This document shows positions 1 to 11,109 of a stretch of 64,000 bases of DNA, one piece after another; position 1 is the stretch's first letter, and each line of letters begins with the position of its first letter. The notes under the pieces were generated by a model, which was not told the origin of the DNA, made no database searches, and saw only the letters and a program-made list of their open reading frames with translations. A program made the position numbers and the translations under genes. Source of the stretch: Sceloporus undulatus (Eukaryota; Chordata; Lepidosauria; Squamata; Phrynosomatidae); contig NC_056524.1 in the NCBI RefSeq assembly GCF_019175285.1, forward strand, positions 146,606,948 through 146,670,947. Direction: 5' to 3'.

Positions 1-31
1 TGCCTGAACTTTTCACTAGATCTTCATCAAC
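1..31 (-). CDS. HELLS: HELLS exon 15, 5' part (runs off window)
   Basis: Read on the minus strand, an AG acceptor (complement of 32-33) is followed by an open frame giving VDEDLVKSSG. This matches the HELLS segment IDEELVTNSG that follows QEFK in mammals. Phase 0 joins it exactly to exon 14. The rest of the exon, and the second RecA-like lobe of the ATPase, lie left of the window. Confidence 0.8.
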
Positions 32-303
32 CTTGGTTTAAAAAAGCATATAATTTTGGACATGAATTAAATCAAATTTGGTTTACAACTGATTGGTGTA
101 GCACACTGGCTTTCATCACACATGATGCCCTCATTACTTCTAAATCATTTCATTAAGCCATCAACAGGACTTTGAGGACAAACAATTAACAGTCAGCTAA
201 GTACAATTGAAATTCATCATACATGTAGCGTAAGGTCTGTATGGAAGGGCAGTATTAAGTCCTATAAAGTTTATCCTTTTGGTTGACAGGCAAGGTATGT
301 CTT

Positions 304-520
304 ATAAAGGAGCCCTGGTGGTTAAGCTACAAGGTTGTGAGTTCAGTCTTAGGCAGGGCTCCAAGGTTCACTCAGCCTTCCATCCTTGCGTAGGTCAGTA
401 ACATGAATACCCAGGTTGTTGTGGGCAATTGGTTAACACACTGTAAACCGTTTAAGGAGAGCTAGTTCACTGGTAAGCGGTATAGAAATGTACTTGCTAT
501 TGCTATATACTGCATAAACA
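304..520 (+). mobile_element. tRNA-derived SINE, squamate type
   Basis: The element begins near GAGCCCTGGTGGTTAAGC. It carries a degenerate B-box-like GTTGTGAGTTCAGTC, then the block GGCAGGGCTCCAAGGTT and CACTGTAAACCG, and ends in a repeated TTGCTATTGCTATA tail. The same family occurs inverted at 25425-25650, which supports the call. Confidence 0.7.
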
Positions 521-584
521 AAACCAAAGGGGACAGATTTCTCTTCAGCTCTTAGGCCAAGACATGAACTTTAGTCCTCACAAA

Positions 585-690
585 TAAAAGCTCCCTCGCT
601 CTCTCTCATTCTCCCCCTCCTCTCTCTAAATATATACACACACATACACAAACAGAGAGAGAGACACACAGACAGACAAACTAGGGAAAA
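585..690. repeat. Low-complexity CT/CA/GA tract
   Basis: A mixed simple repeat: CTCTCTC, then ACACACA, then GAGAGAGA and CAGACAGACA. Short open frames across it are compositional accidents. Confidence 0.8.
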
Positions 691-1084
691 GCTGGTATAA
701 ACATACTGAGATGCACAAAACCATAGTGTTATTAAGACTAGAAAAGCAGTGAAACAATTCATCAGATTTCAAAATAAGTCTAATATGGGTGGGTGGGTGG
801 AGAGTTAACAGACACCACATATATGTTAGGCCTCAAGCCTTTCTGTCTTATTAAAAAATCCAAATGAAGACTGGTAGAGGGCGCAGTAAATGCCTTGCTA
901 AAACATGAAAGAGTCCCATCATACCTAAAGAGGTAGTTATAAGACTATTGATGAAAAAAGCTTTCAAGAGATGTGGGTTTTGGGGGGTGGGGGTGGCAGA
1001 GCTAGTTATGTCCACGCTACAAGTTAGTTTCCTGTTGCATCATCCATATATTCTACTTCACTCTGAAGAATGCCTTTGGTGGTA

Positions 1085-1195
1085 GGAAGGTGCTTTCCTT
1101 CTCCACCATCAAATAATTGGAAGAGAACACAAGGGCCAGCCAGTCCAACTCCCTGCCATGCAAGAAGCCACAATCAAAGCACTCATGGATGTAGG
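1085..1195 (-). mobile_element. CR1 LINE 3'-end fragment
   Basis: Contains the reverse complement of the conserved CR1 3' terminus (GGAAGAGAACACAAGGGCCA, then CCAGTCCAACTCCCTGCCAT). It is short and diverged and has no coding remnant. It lies in HELLS intron 14. Confidence 0.7.
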
Positions 1196-1453
1196 ACAAT
1201 TTGAGTTTCCTAAGGCTTCAGCCTCTGGATAGGAAACAAAAATATTTAAATATCAAAAATATCAAAGCCAAGCTGTTAGGGTCTAACTTTAAATCAGCAG
1301 AGCAGCAGAAAACATGTCCTTGTCTAACTATACTTCCCTAAGAACCGAGACTGACTCAAAAACAACACAGGTAGTTTGAAGTTCAAACAAAAGTTTACTA
1401 ATGTCTTTAATCTGTATATACATAGAGGTTACATCCTAATCTACCTAGTCAAT

Positions 1454-1660
1454 ACAGTACGCCCTTGCTATCCGTGGGGGATCTGTTCCGGATCCCCCCT
1501 CAGATAGTATAAAACATAGGACCTTAAAGTCCTTTCTTCTCAATGGGTGTGTGCTCCCGCTTGTGAAGCCACATGCACCTACACCCATTGAGAAAACCAG
1601 GGCTTGCCGTCCGCAGCTCAAACTACAGATGGCAAGCCCACACTTGGCATGGGTGCATTA
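1454..1660 (+). mobile_element. pogo/Tigger-like MITE with internal hairpin
   Basis: Starts with ACAGTACGCCCTTGCTATCC, similar to the TACAGTGG..CCC..TATCC termini of Tigger-type elements, followed by the inverted pair GGGGGATC/GATCCCCC. An internal hairpin pairs CTCAATGGGTGT (1539-1550) with ACACCCATTGAG (1581-1592). The right terminus is not clear. Confidence 0.5.
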
Positions 1661-1942
1661 TATATAGTTCAGGTTAAGAAGAAGTATTTATCTCATCATC
1701 TTTACAAAGATGGAAGATGGAGAACCAAATAGGGCAGGAGAAAATCTTTTTGTGTGTGTGTATGTACTTCCCAAAAGGAGGAGTGGCCTAAATCACATGG
1801 TTTGTCAACCAATTTGGAAAGTTATTGCCCTGTGATTCAGTAGTAGCAAACAGGACGTTTGCAAGAGGGGAAGACAGCAGGATTTGCATGCAGGAAAATA
1901 TATCTAAGTAAGGAAAGAGAGAATGCAAAACATCTTCCAACA

Positions 1943-2375
1943 ATAGAATCACAGAACCATAAAATTGAAACACACCACAAGGGCCATCTAATCCAACCCC
2001 CTGCCATATAGGAACTCACAATCAAAGCACCCCCAACAGATTGCCATTCAGCTTCTGTTTAAAAACCTCCAAAGAAGCAGACTCCATCATACTTTGAGGC
2101 AAAGTGTTCCACTGTCAAACAGCTCTTACTGTCAGGAAGTTCCTCCTACTTGTTTAGGTGGAATCCCTTTTCCTGTAGTTTGAATTCATTGCTCCTTGTC
2201 CATCTCTGGGGCAGCAGAAAATAAGCTTGCTCCATCTTCAATACGACATCCCTTCAAATATTTAAACATGGCTATCATGTCACCTCTTAACCTTCTCTTC
2301 CACAGGCTAAATATACCCAGCTCCCTTGCCAGCTACTGGAAATATCAAGATGCAGTCCCTTCTGTACCATCTTCA
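1943..2375 (-). mobile_element. CR1 LINE 3' fragment
   Basis: On the minus strand this is the last ~430 bp of a CR1: remnants of the ORF2 C-terminus (compare the intact stretch at 31180-31878), then the 3' UTR GGATGGCCCTTGTGG, ending near 1943 in a degenerate TTCTATTG. It is 5'-truncated as usual for CR1 and sits in HELLS intron 14. Confidence 0.85.
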
Positions 2376-3202
2376 CTACTCAGTGGTCACTGATGAAGTT
2401 CCCCCCTCCCCCCCCCAAGTCCACAAGTACAACATATATGGGGGCTCAAACAGGATAAGGTAGGCTTTTTTAAGACCAATTGAAAAAATGGCTTATCTTA
2501 AAAGTTGGACAATAGGTACTGGGAGTATGCAGGACAATTGGCTTTGACTGAGTGACAGGTTGCCTGACTGGTTTCTTCTCCTCCATTTTGGGAGATTATG
2601 CAGACCCTTTCCATCTTCCTTAGTTTCCACCAGGACCATATCTGGAGGATCTCATGCAGCACATGCTCCAAGATTACTTAAGAAGTCATATTGACTCCAT
2701 AACAATACCTTGAAAATTATGAATTATGAATGAAAAAAAATTACTGCCCTTAATAAACTGTAAAGTATTTATATTTTCTGGTGATATATTTAGTAACCGC
2801 CTGAAATTATCACTATTAACAAAGAGCAGTAAAGGTTCTGTCAGCATTTCACCTATTAACAGTTGGTAAATTATACTGTTAGGACAGCATCTTCTATCAA
2901 CTCACTAGGCCTGCCTGCCACTTGTGTGGACTAATGACTTCATTAATTTCTTTCCTACATACATGCTGTTTCCTGTTGCTCTGTGCACTGGAAGTATGTG
3001 CAGGTTCTCCAAGACACATTTTTTCTTTGATAGTCTTCTGCTCATGGTGCATTTCTGGCTAAATAGAAGCTGCCTCTGTCACCAATGGCAATTGTCCCCA
3101 GAAGAGAAAACTTCAAACACAGATGAAGGAAGTAAATGCAAAGAAAGAAGGGAAGCCTGTAGTGAACTTCAGCTGAGAGGTTGCCCTGATTTTTTAAAAA
3201 AT
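2376..3202. other. Intronic sequence, nothing recognised
   Basis: HELLS intron 14. Apart from a C-run at 2401-2416 I see no exon, repeat family or RNA gene. The 94-codon open frame at 2924-3208 shows no recognisable domain and no splice support. Confidence 0.6.
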
Positions 3203-3570
3203 AAATGATGATGATGATGATGATAATAATAATAATAGGATTTATTTATATGCCGCCCAATCACTGGGAATCCAGGCGGCTTACAACAGAGGGGATAATA
3301 GACTGTTCCCTGCCCTCAGGCTTACAATCTAAAAAGACATGACACAAAAGGAGAAGAGAATGGTGAGGGGGGAGGGGATCAGGTCCAACTTTCTTCTCTC
3401 CCTATGAGGCCTGGACCAAGGCAGATGGACTGGAGCGAGGATCGAGGCCAGCCTGATGGCATTGGGCCTGTCCTTTTGCTCCCTCTCAGGCCAGAATATG
3501 ACAGTTGGAAGGAGGGAGGGGAGGGCTCTGATATTGGAAGGATGATTAAAAGATTGTAATTTTATCATTA
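3203..3570 (-). mobile_element. L2-like LINE 3' end with (ATG)n/(AAT)n tail
   Basis: A GATGATGAT/AATAATAAT microsatellite (3206-3237) is followed by the reverse complement of the squamate L2-type 3' UTR (TGTAAGCCTGAGGGCAGGGA, GGCGGCATATAAATAAAT). The same terminus occurs at 28195-28312 on the plus strand. Confidence 0.7.
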
Positions 3571-4545
3571 GTTTTATTATTTTAATTTAATGTTCTTTAA
3601 TTGTGTAGAAGATATTTGTTAGGGAGGTGAAGATAGTCTTTTGTCTTTAGAAAAAGGAAGTGTAGAGACTATAGGTCTATAGGGAAGTCATGCCATTTGT
3701 GTTGTAAGCCCATTCTTTCAATGAGGCAGAACATGGGAAGATTCCACTTCCTTCCATGGAAAGACAAAAACAAATGTATCAGAGAAAATTTTGTTTCTTT
3801 TCTCCTGGTTAGTAGAAATTGTTTTCTACCAAGTCTATCTGTAATAGGTACTGTACTCATTAAATTGTAGAAAAACATCCGAAGGTTTTTCTAGAATAGA
3901 GAATAGGTAATCCAAATAAATTCCAGTTTCTTTGTAGGTCAATTTTAGTTGAGTACAGCCACACAAATGCATATCAGCCAAAGAACAGCACCTGAAAGGT
4001 TGATTTTACATTTTGACTATATTCTACTTTAGCACAATCTGAATGGCATTACACCCATACATTGTTATTAATTCATTTTATGAAACTTCACACATTATAA
4101 AATGGCAAATTATCTGCAGAAAAATACAGCTGTGGTTTTTTTCACCCACACAATTGGCTACATTGTTTGCATGAAACCATAAAAAGTGTTTTTGCTTTCT
4201 AGTAGAGGATTAACTTGGAATTTATGTATGTATTAGCACAGTTTCTATAGTCTACCATCAGCTTTAATAGTGAGAGGATCTATCACACATTCTAGACTTT
4301 GTCCTCAAAGTCCTGCTCTAATGTCTCAGACTACTCTTCACCTACTGTGCTCCACACGATCATGGAAAGTTGTTCTGTGTAGATAAACTGGCTCCATTAC
4401 AAGATTGAAAAATCATAATAAAACAGAAAAGCTTAAAAGTGATGAACGTCCCAGTTCTCTACTCAGAAGCAAGTTTCACTGAGTTTAATGAACCTTAGTC
4501 CCAGGTAAGTGGGCAAAGGACTGCAAGATAAAACCACTGTATTAC
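3571..4545. other. Intronic sequence, nothing recognised
   Basis: AT-rich HELLS intron 14 sequence with no repeat or exon I can support. Confidence 0.6.
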
Positions 4546-4684
4546 CTTAAACTGCTGTGTTCCAGAGTCCAGAGGATATTCAATAAGGTATGGGTGGTTA
4601 CAACATTTCCTCAGTAGCATCATAATGTTCTGCAACTTTATGTTGACTTCTGAATCCAAAGGCATATTCATTTCTATCACCGGC
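4546..4684 (-). CDS. HELLS: HELLS exon 14
   Basis: 139 nt. It completes an Arg codon with exon 13 (AG|G) and then reads [19 protein letters not shown] and [18 protein letters not shown], ending QQFK before [15 protein letters not shown] is the conserved block between the two helicase lobes of HELLS. The acceptor is CTGCAAG and the phase is 0 at the 3' end. Only this single copy is present. Confidence 0.97.
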
Positions 4685-4756
4685 CTTGCAGATGACAGAT
4701 GAATTCATAAGCATGGCAGAATAAAACTGTAGTTCAAACCTTGATTTTCTATTTTT

Positions 4757-4862
4757 CATAAGGGACACCGTTTTGCTATGTCATTATATTACATGGATTT
4801 TGTTATACATGGGGGATCTTGGAACAAAACCCCAGCATATAACAAGGGTCCACTGTATCTCA
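4757..4862 (-). mobile_element. pogo/Tigger-like MITE
   Basis: The reverse complement starts TACAGTGGACCCTTGTTATA, runs through GGGGTTTTGTTCC and GATCCCCC, and ends near TGTCCCTT. Inverted halves and the TACAGTGG terminus fit a short pogo/Tigger relative. Confidence 0.6.
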
Positions 4863-5011
4863 AACAAAGGTGTAATACATGGCCATGGGGAAGGCCATGG
4901 AAAAATACTCCCTCCGCCCCAGCAACTCTTTTGTACAGAATTGAGTAGAATAGCCAGAATTTAAGAAATGTTAACTATAAACATTTTTAGAATGACAACT
5001 AAGTATTAAAT

Positions 5012-5325
5012 AGTTAAAAAGGCAAAGGTAAAGGTTTTTCCTTAACATGAATGACAACTGACTATAGGGGGTGGTGCTCATCTCCATTACTAAGCAAAGA
5101 GCCAGCATTATCTGAAGACAACTCTGGTGGTCATGTGGCCAGCCGGACTGCACTCAATGCTGTTATCTTCCCACCAAAGTGATACTTATTTATCTACATA
5201 CATTCACATGCTTTCGAATTGCTAGGTTGGCAGAAGCTGGGACTAGTGATGGGAGCTCACTCCATCACGAGGTGCTTGGGCCTCAAACTGCCAACCTTCC
5301 GATCGCTACCATGTCCCCAAGTATA
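5012..5325 (+). mobile_element. tRNA-derived SINE, squamate type
   Basis: Begins AAAGGCAAAGGTAAAGGTTT, then GGTGGTGCTCATCTCCATT, TGGTCATGTGGCCAGC, GAATTGCTAGGTTGGCAGAA and GGGAGCTCACTCCATCA, a widely repeated lizard SINE layout. Internal bases have drifted, so it is an old copy. Confidence 0.65.
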
Positions 5326-5559
5326 TTTTTAACATCTTCAAAAAACATTATTTTTAAATAACATTTAGGACTTGATTTTAGATGGAAACTTTCATATGAT
5401 GAAAAATGAAGAACATCTTCAAGTATATAGCCCAGGAATAAAACTGGGATGATGCAGAGCAAATCCCTCTTGCAACATAATAATAGCAAGTTGCTACCAA
5501 GCATAACTTAGGCCCAGTATAAGCAGGCACTTTGGGGCATCCTCACCACAAACTAGAGC

Positions 5560-5850
5560 TAGAGGAGGCCGGGTATTTATATGCTCAGCAGCCCTAGTAC
5601 GCGAGGACGCCACCATCATGGCTTGCCACTATCCACACGAGCGGTGCCATGATGACACGAGCGTGGTGCAGCGCCCAAACGGCGCTGGCCAGAAGTAGAG
5701 TGATCAGGGCATGCAAGCATGCCAATCGTGCCCCTTCCAGGAAGCTGCTTTTGGCTGTTTCTTTTTGCTCCCGGGAGGGAGTGCATCACTGCCGTGCCAT
5801 TTGGTTGCTGCGGCAATGATGCAGGGCAAAGATGTCCATCTATACAGCCC
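5560..5850. mobile_element. GC-rich inverted-repeat element (MITE-like)
   Basis: GC content jumps against AT-rich intron. Arms such as CATCATGGC and GCCATGATG pair (about 5615-5665), and GGGCATGCAAGCATGCC is self-complementary. It may be related to the hairpin-rich family at 10294-10655, but the outer ends are not clear. Confidence 0.4.
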
Positions 5851-5971
5851 CATTGTCTCTGATTCAGATTCATCCATCTTCTGTGCATATAAAAGCAATC
5901 AGTCTATGTTTAGAAATATTCACACTAAATAAATTGACACATCTTTTTAGATATACATAAAAATGAAGGGT

Positions 5972-6105
5972 GAGAGCCAGCATGGAATAGTAGTTTGAAT
6001 GTTGGACTAGGGAACTGGGAGACCAGGATCCAAATCCCCATCTAGTCATGGAAACCTATGGGATGTCAATGGGAAAGTCCTGCCAAGAAAACCCCATGAT
6101 TTCCC
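5972..6105 (+). mobile_element. Sauria-like tRNA SINE
   Basis: GAGCCAGCATGGAATAGTAG, TTGGACTAGG..CTGGGAGACC, a degenerate B box (AGGATCCAAATCCCC), then GCCAAGAAAACCCCATGAT. This matches the lizard Sauria-SINE consensus. The 3' tail is missing. Confidence 0.75.
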
Positions 6106-6879
6106 CTCTTTGTTTCTCATCTGTTTTTTTGAAACCCTGTGCTCTGTCTTGCTTGACAATGAAAGAGAAAAGGTTCAGAATATGTATCTTTTTTTGCTTT
6201 GCTATAATGTTAATAGTTTTTTCTCCTTTGCTTTACCATAATATTAATAGATTTTCTGCTTTCAGTATTAAAGTTTTGCCTAGTTTTAATAAACTAGAAA
6301 AACTAAGAGATGTGATATATCTTACAGTTCAGCAGTAGTTCCATTTGTTATGAAACCAGAAATCTTTTAAAAAATTTATTCAGCTAGTGAATTTGTAACT
6401 ACTACTTGAATAAATTCTGCTTTTTAGATTTAATACAGCTCTATTTACAAATTTTATGGGCAAACTATGCTAAACATAATACATTATATATTGCTATGTA
6501 ACAAAATGACAAAATTAATCTATGAGAAATAGTTTTTTAAAAAAGTATGGTATATTTTAAAATTTTCTCTCAAAGTTTCCATTCCATACCTTTACAACTG
6601 TTCCCCCTTCCATTTTCAGATTTGTCATATATCCTGGCTGCTATCAAGAGATTTCTCTCAGGGTAGCATACAATAAAATCTGACACTCTTTTGAAAATTA
6701 CTCTCTTTTAGTACTGGTTGAGAGTCTTTTAGCTGTAGACGATCAAATTATAATAACAGTTTACCTTGTAAAAGGATAGGGGTTCATCATCTTCTACAAA
6801 GTTAATTTTAAATACTATCAGTTTGGACACATTGTACATGATACACTGTAAACTAGACAAGCTAATTTTAGATAGATAC

Positions 6880-7025
6880 CTCTCTTTTTCAAATTCCTCT
6901 TGCATTTTATTGATCAGTTGTTCCAGTTCATCAGGAAAATGATCTTCATTAAGCTCACAATAACTAACCACTTTCCGACTCCGGCGTTTGGGTCGTCCTG
7001 TGCAGCTGAGCTCAACAGCTTCTTC
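6880..7025 (-). CDS. HELLS: HELLS exon 13
   Basis: 146 nt with AG/GT sites. Reads [20 protein letters not shown], then [20 protein letters not shown] and MQEEFEKE, ending AG for a split Arg codon. TGRPKRRxRK is the basic block of HELLS between the lobes (mammals: SPTGRPKRRTRK). Single copy in the window. Confidence 0.96.
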
Positions 7026-7300
7026 CTATAAAAATGAAATAGTAGCCATCACTGCTAACCTCTTCCACAAATTATCAAGGAGTCGGTGAAACAAACAACG
7101 TTGTTTCTAACTCTTTCAGTTGCCAAGAGATGCTGGGACTTTCAAATAGTATTAAACTACAAATTTTGTTTAATATAAGTATGCACAAAGATGCCTATGG
7201 AGAAGGAGCAAGAGACCTCCCAAACTCTGTTTAGCAAAATACTCATACAATCACTGAAGTGTTGTCACATACATACCAATTAGTTACTTTGAGCAAATAC

Positions 7301-7462
7301 CTGGTTGCTTCCTAGGAGTTTTCGAATAGTCTTGTTTACAATGGCAGTGTAGAAAGTTTCTTGTTTCTTTACAAGAGGTGCATAGACCACAACTTCACGC
7401 TTGGGAGGAACTTCTAAAGCTACATCCGACTTCAGTCTTCTTAACAAGAAGGGGGTCAAAAT
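7301..7462 (-). CDS. HELLS: HELLS exon 12
   Basis: 162 nt, 54 codons, phase 0 on both sides. Reads [20 protein letters not shown], then [20 protein letters not shown] and [14 protein letters not shown]. FLLRRxKxDVxxxLPPK is the SNF2 signature that ends the first ATPase lobe. No disruption seen. Confidence 0.97.
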
Positions 7463-7574
7463 CTACAGTTTAATTAATGAAAATTTTAAAAGCTATTATT
7501 TCTAACTCATTTAAATAAGAAAACACTACTTATTTTAAAGGAAAAGGGACATTGGCTCTTGCCTGTGATATGTC

Positions 7575-7883
7575 CATTTCCAGTAGATAAGAGCCCCACA
7601 TCCTTTAGTTTGGGTTATGCTCCGCCCACTCACTCCAATAGGCAGGAAGTAACAAAGAGAGACCTTCTGGTGACCCCACATGGGTGGAGCTTACCCTAGA
7701 AGGCCAGAAAAAACAATTTATTTGGATAGCGAACTACTGTATAGAGAATTGGATTGCGACAGAGACAGGCAGTGAGCAATCTAGCTTGCTCCCCATAGGG
7801 AAAGACTATATGGATATGAACCATCCCTACGCCAGCACCCCTGAGGGTGGGCCAGGATGTGGAGCTCTTATCTACTGGAAATG
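7575..7883. mobile_element. MITE with ~29-bp terminal inverted repeats
   Basis: The left end CATTTCCAGTAGATAAGAGC continuing CCCACATCCT pairs with the right end AGGATGTGGAGCTCTTATCT continuing ACTGGAAATG. One base differs in length between the ends. There is no coding capacity. It lies in HELLS intron 11, just upstream of exon 12. Superfamily not assigned. Confidence 0.65.
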
Positions 7884-8034
7884 AATACTCAAAAATATTC
7901 TTCATAAAACAAGGTATTTCCACGTTTGGAAGAGCTATCATGGGTGTAATTTTTTTGGAAGATATATCATGGGTGTAAAATTACTCATTTGCCAAGTTTC
8001 TCTAAAATCAAATACTACTGTCATGGTATTTGAA

Positions 8035-8165
8035 TCATAGAATCATAAAGTTGGAAGAGACCACAAGGGCCACCCAGTCCAACCCCCTGTCATGCAGGAA
8101 TACACAATCAAAGCACCCCCCCCAAACAGATAGCCATCCAGCCTCTGTTTAAAAATACTCCACTT
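8035..8165 (-). mobile_element. CR1 LINE 3' end
   Basis: Starts AATCATAGAATCATAAAGTT, then GGAAGAGACCACAAGGGCCA, CCAACCCCCTGTCATGCAGG and CAGCCTCTGTTTAAAAATAC: the reverse complement of the CR1 3' terminus. About 130 bp, 5'-truncated. Confidence 0.85.
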
Positions 8166-8204
8166 AATAACTCACTCACTATAGAAACACACAATACAGA
8201 GATA

Positions 8205-8405
8205 GCTACAGTCTGTCTATGCTTGAGCCCCATTGGAAACAATGGGGCTCGTGTGTGGTGGCGCGCGCGCACGCGGGGCACAACGGGCACACGCGCTCAT
8301 TCAATTGAATGGGACGCGCTGCCCCTTCCGCCCCACGGCTTGAGTGCGTATGCTCAAGGCTGCGTATGGCGCGCCCGCGTATGGCGCAGGGGCGCTGTAC
8401 AAGTT
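8205..8405. mobile_element. GC-rich multi-hairpin MITE-like element
   Basis: Consecutive hairpins: TTGAGCCCCATT/AATGGGGCTC around GGAAAC, ATTCAATTGAAT, and CTTGAG-TGCGTATG-CTCAAG. GC and CpG content are far above the flanks. The build resembles the family at 10294-10655, but sequence similarity is not evident. Confidence 0.5.
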
Positions 8406-8808
8406 ATTTGTACATATGCAATGCAAAATCTTTCCATTTCAGCTCATAAAATTATTTTCCTTTTTTGCAGAACCAGAACCACCTGCACTGGCAATAACAT
8501 TTTGAACTATTATCCCTGCAGCCCCAGGAAAAGAGGGCTGACTCCTAGGTATTGGTTGCAAAAATGATGTAATAAAAAAACCCAAACAGTACCTCCCCAG
8601 TTTTTGAACAAATATGCTATTCATGATCATTATGCACAGGCAAGAGAGCTATTTGCAAGAGTGGATATATACTTATCCAAACATAAATTTAGAGGGGAGG
8701 GAGAATGTGTATAAATGAATAATAAAGCTGTATACTAAAATACTTCAAAGAAAAGGTAAATTCAGCAGGGCAAATATGAATGTACTATAAACAATTAAAA
8801 CACTAAAC

Positions 8809-8905
8809 CTGGTGCAGCATGTGCAAGATGTTCTGCTCTCTTTCCTTTGCAATAATATCTTCAGCAATTTCAGAAATACTGGTAATATCAAACCACGATT
8901 CAAAG
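8809..8905 (-). CDS. HELLS: HELLS exon 11
   Basis: 97 nt. The first base completes Ser with exon 10 (AG|C). It then reads [20 protein letters not shown] and [12 protein letters not shown], ending in phase 0 before GTTTAG. This matches [21 protein letters not shown] of mammalian HELLS. The acceptor has a TTTTTCCTCCAG tract. Confidence 0.97.
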
Positions 8906-8989
8906 CTGGAGGAAAAACAGATTGAGAAAGTGATTTTTTTAAAAAAAAGATGAAATTCAGACTCACTTATGTGTCAAAGAAAGCTATGT

Positions 8990-10290
8990 TCTACAAAAAG
9001 TATTGATTATCCCAATTTACAGGCATTTGTTTCTGACTAAATTATTTTGCTTAGAAGGGATGGTCAAAAGAAATATGCAGGACATTAAATTTTGACCAAT
9101 TGACTACACCGCCTGATCAACGTCTTTTTATCTGACCCGTAAAGGTTTGAAATTGCATACATACTGTATATCCAAGTCTATCATCAGAGTTGTAAAATCT
9201 AGAAGTTTTCTCTTTTTAAATAAAGGAAATCACATTCTCAGGATAAGTGTTTCCCATATGTCAAACAAAATGCTAGGCATATGCACAAGTATTTGTAGGC
9301 TGCAAAAAACCACACACTACCAAACACTTGAAAGTCTGCAACTAGCATTTACTGGAATGCTATACTGGGAGAAAGAATGATCTTGCTAATTCATTTTGTT
9401 CAGATGGACAATATTCTTGCACTGATTACTACTGAGGCAAGGCCATGCTACCAGACTTTCTTTTTCTACCCAAGAAGTTCTTTGCATCAACTAACACAGC
9501 CCAAAAGAGTTAAATAATGGAGAAACTAAAGACTTTGGAAGGTAGGCAGTTGTCTCCCCTCCCCACCTCACTGTTCCCTAGCAAAAAGAGAACCAGATTT
9601 GGGAGAATAAAATACATTTCATCCACTAAAAAAAAGAAAAAGAGAAGAAAGAAAATTGTTGTAATAAGAAATACTTGCCTACTCTGATGAATGAGAGTAC
9701 CTCTGTGTGACAGAACCTGCAGGAGTGTGCATGCAGGGCATGAATAGTCTTAGGTAGAAATATAAAGGGCCAGGGCAGGGGGAAATCAGAAAAATTAAGG
9801 GGAAAGCCTTTTCTCCAGGAGGAAAAAAAAAAGGATTATGTAGCATTTCCTACCAGAATGCTAAATAAAATGTTTAAGACAAGTTGTCCAAAATTATTTC
9901 TGAAAGTATGTAAGAGGAATACATTTATGTAAGATTATACAAAGTATCAGATCATTACAATTCCTGGTCTTGGTTTCCTTTCTTCAGTGCTTTTTAAGTG
10001 AATGAGTGCATTATCTCTGTCACAGTAAAAAACTAGGAGACAAAATCATTCTTTTTTTACTAATACTGATGTTTTCTTCTGTTTTTAGGAGGGGCTGCTC
10101 CTTGAACTGGGGAACCCAAGGAGATTTTTTATAGTCAAGTGTCTTGCAGCTACATTTGTCACAATTTTGTTTAAAAAATAAGTTCCATTTGTAAATACAT
10201 TCCGAATAAAGTGTACTTATATTTTATCATACATAATAATTTTATGCCTAACCAAATTATATAAAATACATGTTATGTATCTAAAGTAAC
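8990..10290. other. HELLS intron 10, nothing recognised
   Basis: AT-rich intron with no repeat or exon that I can identify. Confidence 0.6.
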
Positions 10291-10293
10291 AAA

Positions 10294-10655
10294 GGCGGGG
10301 TACAAACCGCCGCTTTGCGGCGCTCCCCCGCCGCCGCCATTTGCTCCGTGCGGGAGCCGCAGCAGCCAAACCGCGCGACTCCCGCGCGGAGCAAAAAAGA
10401 AGCTCCATTTCGGAGCTTCTTCTTGCGGCGCCTCTATGACGTCGCGAGGCGCCTGGCATGGACTCGCGACGTCATAGGCGCCGCAACACGTCTGGACGCT
10501 ATGCGTCCAGTACGTAAAGATGGCGGCGCCCATGTAGAAGGCGCCGCCATCTTGTACGTATAGGATACGTACTAGGGTTAGGGGGGTGCGGAAGCACCGC
10601 CCCTTCCTAACCCTAGTACGTATCCTATACGTACTATATGGCGGTGTGTATCCCG
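10294..10655 (+). mobile_element. Hairpin-array MITE, copy A
   Basis: Outer ends GGCGGGGTACAAACCGCC and GGCGGTGTGTATCCCGCC are near-inverted repeats, flanked by AAA on both sides (possible 3-bp target duplication). Nearly everything between folds into successive hairpins: TTTGCTCCG.GCGGGAG (10341-10395), AGAAGCTCC/GGAGCTTCT, a ~24-bp stem containing GACGTCGCGAG (10422-10485), CTGGACGC/GCGTCCAG, AAGATGGCGGCGCC/GGCGCCGCCATCTT, and a perfect 28-bp stem (10555-10582 with 10606-10633) containing CTAGGGTTAGG. No protein-coding capacity. It lies in HELLS intron 10. Confidence 0.7.
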
Positions 10656-10840
10656 CCAAAGTGACTTTCAGTCGATAAAGTGACTTGCAGTCTAAATTGC
10701 ATTTCCCCCCAAACATTTCTGGCTTTTCTCTTAAAAAACATAATTTTCCCTCACTTTCCCCCATTGCTTCAATTTCCCAAAATTTTGTTATGTCAAGTAT
10801 TAGGAATAGAGAAAGTTACTGTACACTAAGTTCTAAAACA

Positions 10841-11038
10841 CACTGCAGAAATAATCCAGTTTGAGACCGCTTTAACTGCCATGGTTCAATGCTAGGGAAT
10901 TCTGGAAACTAGTTTTGTGAGACATTTAGCCTTCTCTGTCAGAGAACTCTGGTGCCACAATAAACTAAAGTTCTCAGGATTCCCTTGCTCGGAGTCAGGG
11001 CAGTTAAAGCAGTTTCAAACTGGATTATTTCTGCAGTG
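10841..11038. mobile_element. hAT-like MITE
   Basis: Begins CACTGCAGAAATAATCCAGT and ends ACTGGATTATTTCTGCAGTG, perfect inverted termini, with inner arms GCTTTAACTGCC/GGCAGTTAAAGC and GGAATTCTGG/CAGGATTCCC. This is the common reptile hAT MITE with 'AACTCCCAGAATTCC'-type arms. The right contig (49440-49551) stops inside what looks like the same insertion. Confidence 0.75.
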
Positions 11039-11109
11039 CATTCTGGACCTATGTCAGACCCTTGGTCCATTTAGGGCATTGTCAGCTCTGAGTGACAACA
11101 TGAGTCGCA

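Noticed and set aside
10570-10615. TTAGGG-like motif suggesting interstitial telomere
   Set aside because: Only a single unit on each arm of a MITE hairpin, not a tandem array.
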